DNA of 64,000 nt from Candidimonas nitroreducens (GTDB lineage: Bacteria; Pseudomonadota; Gammaproteobacteria; Burkholderiales; Burkholderiaceae_B). The stretch is taken from the NCBI RefSeq assembly GCF_002209565.1, contig NZ_NJIH01000020.1:17335-81334 (forward strand), written 5' to 3'. The notes beneath the pieces are model-generated. The model saw only the letters and a list, made by a program, of their open reading frames with translations. It was not told the DNA's origin and made no database searches. Positions 63,390-64,000 of the stretch are shown here, in pieces (the first letter of the stretch is position 1; the number at the start of each line of letters is the position of its first letter). Position numbers and translations under genes: made by a program.

Positions 63390-64000
63390 GCGCGTTTCTT
63401 TCCCAGATAGGCTTCGACGACGGTCTGGTTGGCCAGCACCTCGGCGGGCGCGCCGTCGGCGATCTTCTCGCCGTGGTGCAGCACCATGATGCGATCCGAC
63501 AGCGTCTTGATGGCCTTGATGACGTGTTCGATGACCAGCACGCTGATGCCCTGGCTGCGCACCTTGCGGATGACCTCGATGACTTCGTCGATTTCGGTCA
63601 GGTTCAGCCCCGCCATGACTTCGTCGCACAGCAGCACCTGCGGCTGCATGGCCAGGGCCTTGGCCAGTTCCAGCCGCTTGCGGTCGGGCCCGCCCAGTTC
63701 TTCGGCGCGCTGCTCGATGTGCCGGCCCAGGCCGACGAAGTCCAGGCATTCGCGCGCCTTCTCGCGCGCCACGCGCAGCTTCTTCTCGCCGCCGCCGCGC
63801 CCGAACAGCGCCCCCACCGCCACATTGTCCAGCACCGACAGGCCAGGAAAGGGGCGCATGATCTGGAAGGTGCGCCCGATACCCAGCCGTGCCCGCTTGT
63901 AGGCGGGGATGGCATTGATCGGCTGGCCCTTGAAATACACCTCGCCCTCGGTGGGCGCGAGCGTGCCGCTGAGCAGGCTGATGAGCGTGGTCTTGCCGGC
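63386..64000 (-). CDS. livG: Branched-chain amino-acid-type ABC transporter ATPase LivG, 3' part
   Basis: C-terminal 204 codons of a LivG ATPase; the 5' end lies beyond the window. The right edge enters at AGKTTLISLLSG, the second half of Walker A, and GRTFQIMRPFPGLSV, the Q-loop, is intact. Walker B is VLLCDEVMAGLN and the signature region LGGPDRKRLELAKAL. The C-terminal LivG tail VEAYLGKKRA ends on the livF ATG. Confidence 0.94.
   Translation of the reverse strand, partial: AGKTTLISLLSGTLAPTEGEVYFKGQPINAIPAYKRARLGIGRTFQIMRPFPGLSVLDNVAVGALFGRGGGEKKLRVAREKARECLDFVGLGRHIEQRAEELGGPDRKRLELAKALAMQPQVLLCDEVMAGLNLTEIDEVIEVIRKVRSQGISVLVIEHVIKAIKTLSDRIMVLHHGEKIADGAPAEVLANQTVVEAYLGKKRA

Overview
The window reads as a chromosomal segment of a high-GC betaproteobacterium, most likely in Burkholderiales/Alcaligenaceae (Bordetella, Achromobacter and relatives). 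The reasons are the many Bug/TctC-type periplasmic receptors (six), the housekeeping order yceD-rpmF-plsX-fabHDG-acpP-fabF-rpoE-rseAB-mucD-lepA-lepB-rnc-era-recO, and the abundance of LysR/GntR regulators. I found no rRNA, tRNA, CRISPR array, insertion sequence or phage gene. Layout: 1-7.1 kb is core genome (3' end of accD, a phosphoribosyltransferase/HAD-like fusion, rne, rluC, a HAD phosphatase). 7.1-23.2 kb is an accessory catabolic island: alpha/beta hydrolase, five Bug receptors, tartrate-dehydrogenase-like enzyme, two paralogous VOC proteins, FCD-type GntR repressor, nitrilase, ketopantoate-reductase-like enzyme, cupin, TauD-like dioxygenase, an AtzG-like small protein with its amidase, and a ModA-like protein without a signal peptide. 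23.2-48 kb returns to core functions: a murein amidase lipoprotein, rsmI-like and maf genes, fatty-acid synthesis, the sigma-E envelope-stress operon, signal peptidase, RNase III, era, recO, a PIN-domain gene, a RarD-like exporter, a BI-1 protein, holC, pepA and lptF. 48-53 kb holds a LysR regulator divergent from a LivJ-like receptor and mmsA, then cysB. 53-58.3 kb has a frameshifted zinc-ribbon membrane-protein gene, a small secreted protein, and an msrB-dipZ-msrA set. 58.3-62.5 kb is a D-tartrate dehydratase operon (tarD, amidohydrolase, Bug receptor) with a divergent LysR gene. 62.6-64 kb is livF and the 3' part of livG, running off the end. How the genes work together: in the island, near-identical GTATAC-centred sites lie on or just downstream of good sigma-70-like promoters in front of the hydrolase, the first VOC gene and the nitrilase, a fourth lies upstream of the first (divergent) Bug gene, and a weaker site precedes the GntR gene. 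This suggests one repressor controls a nitrile/amide pathway whose substrate is unknown. The island lies inside an otherwise housekeeping block, and both edges carry copies of a short repeated motif. The msrB-dipZ-msrA set looks like a complete periplasmic methionine-sulfoxide repair route: two Tat-exported reductases plus a membrane thiol-electron conduit. Functions come from reading motifs by eye; no database search, identity calculation or codon-usage computation was run.
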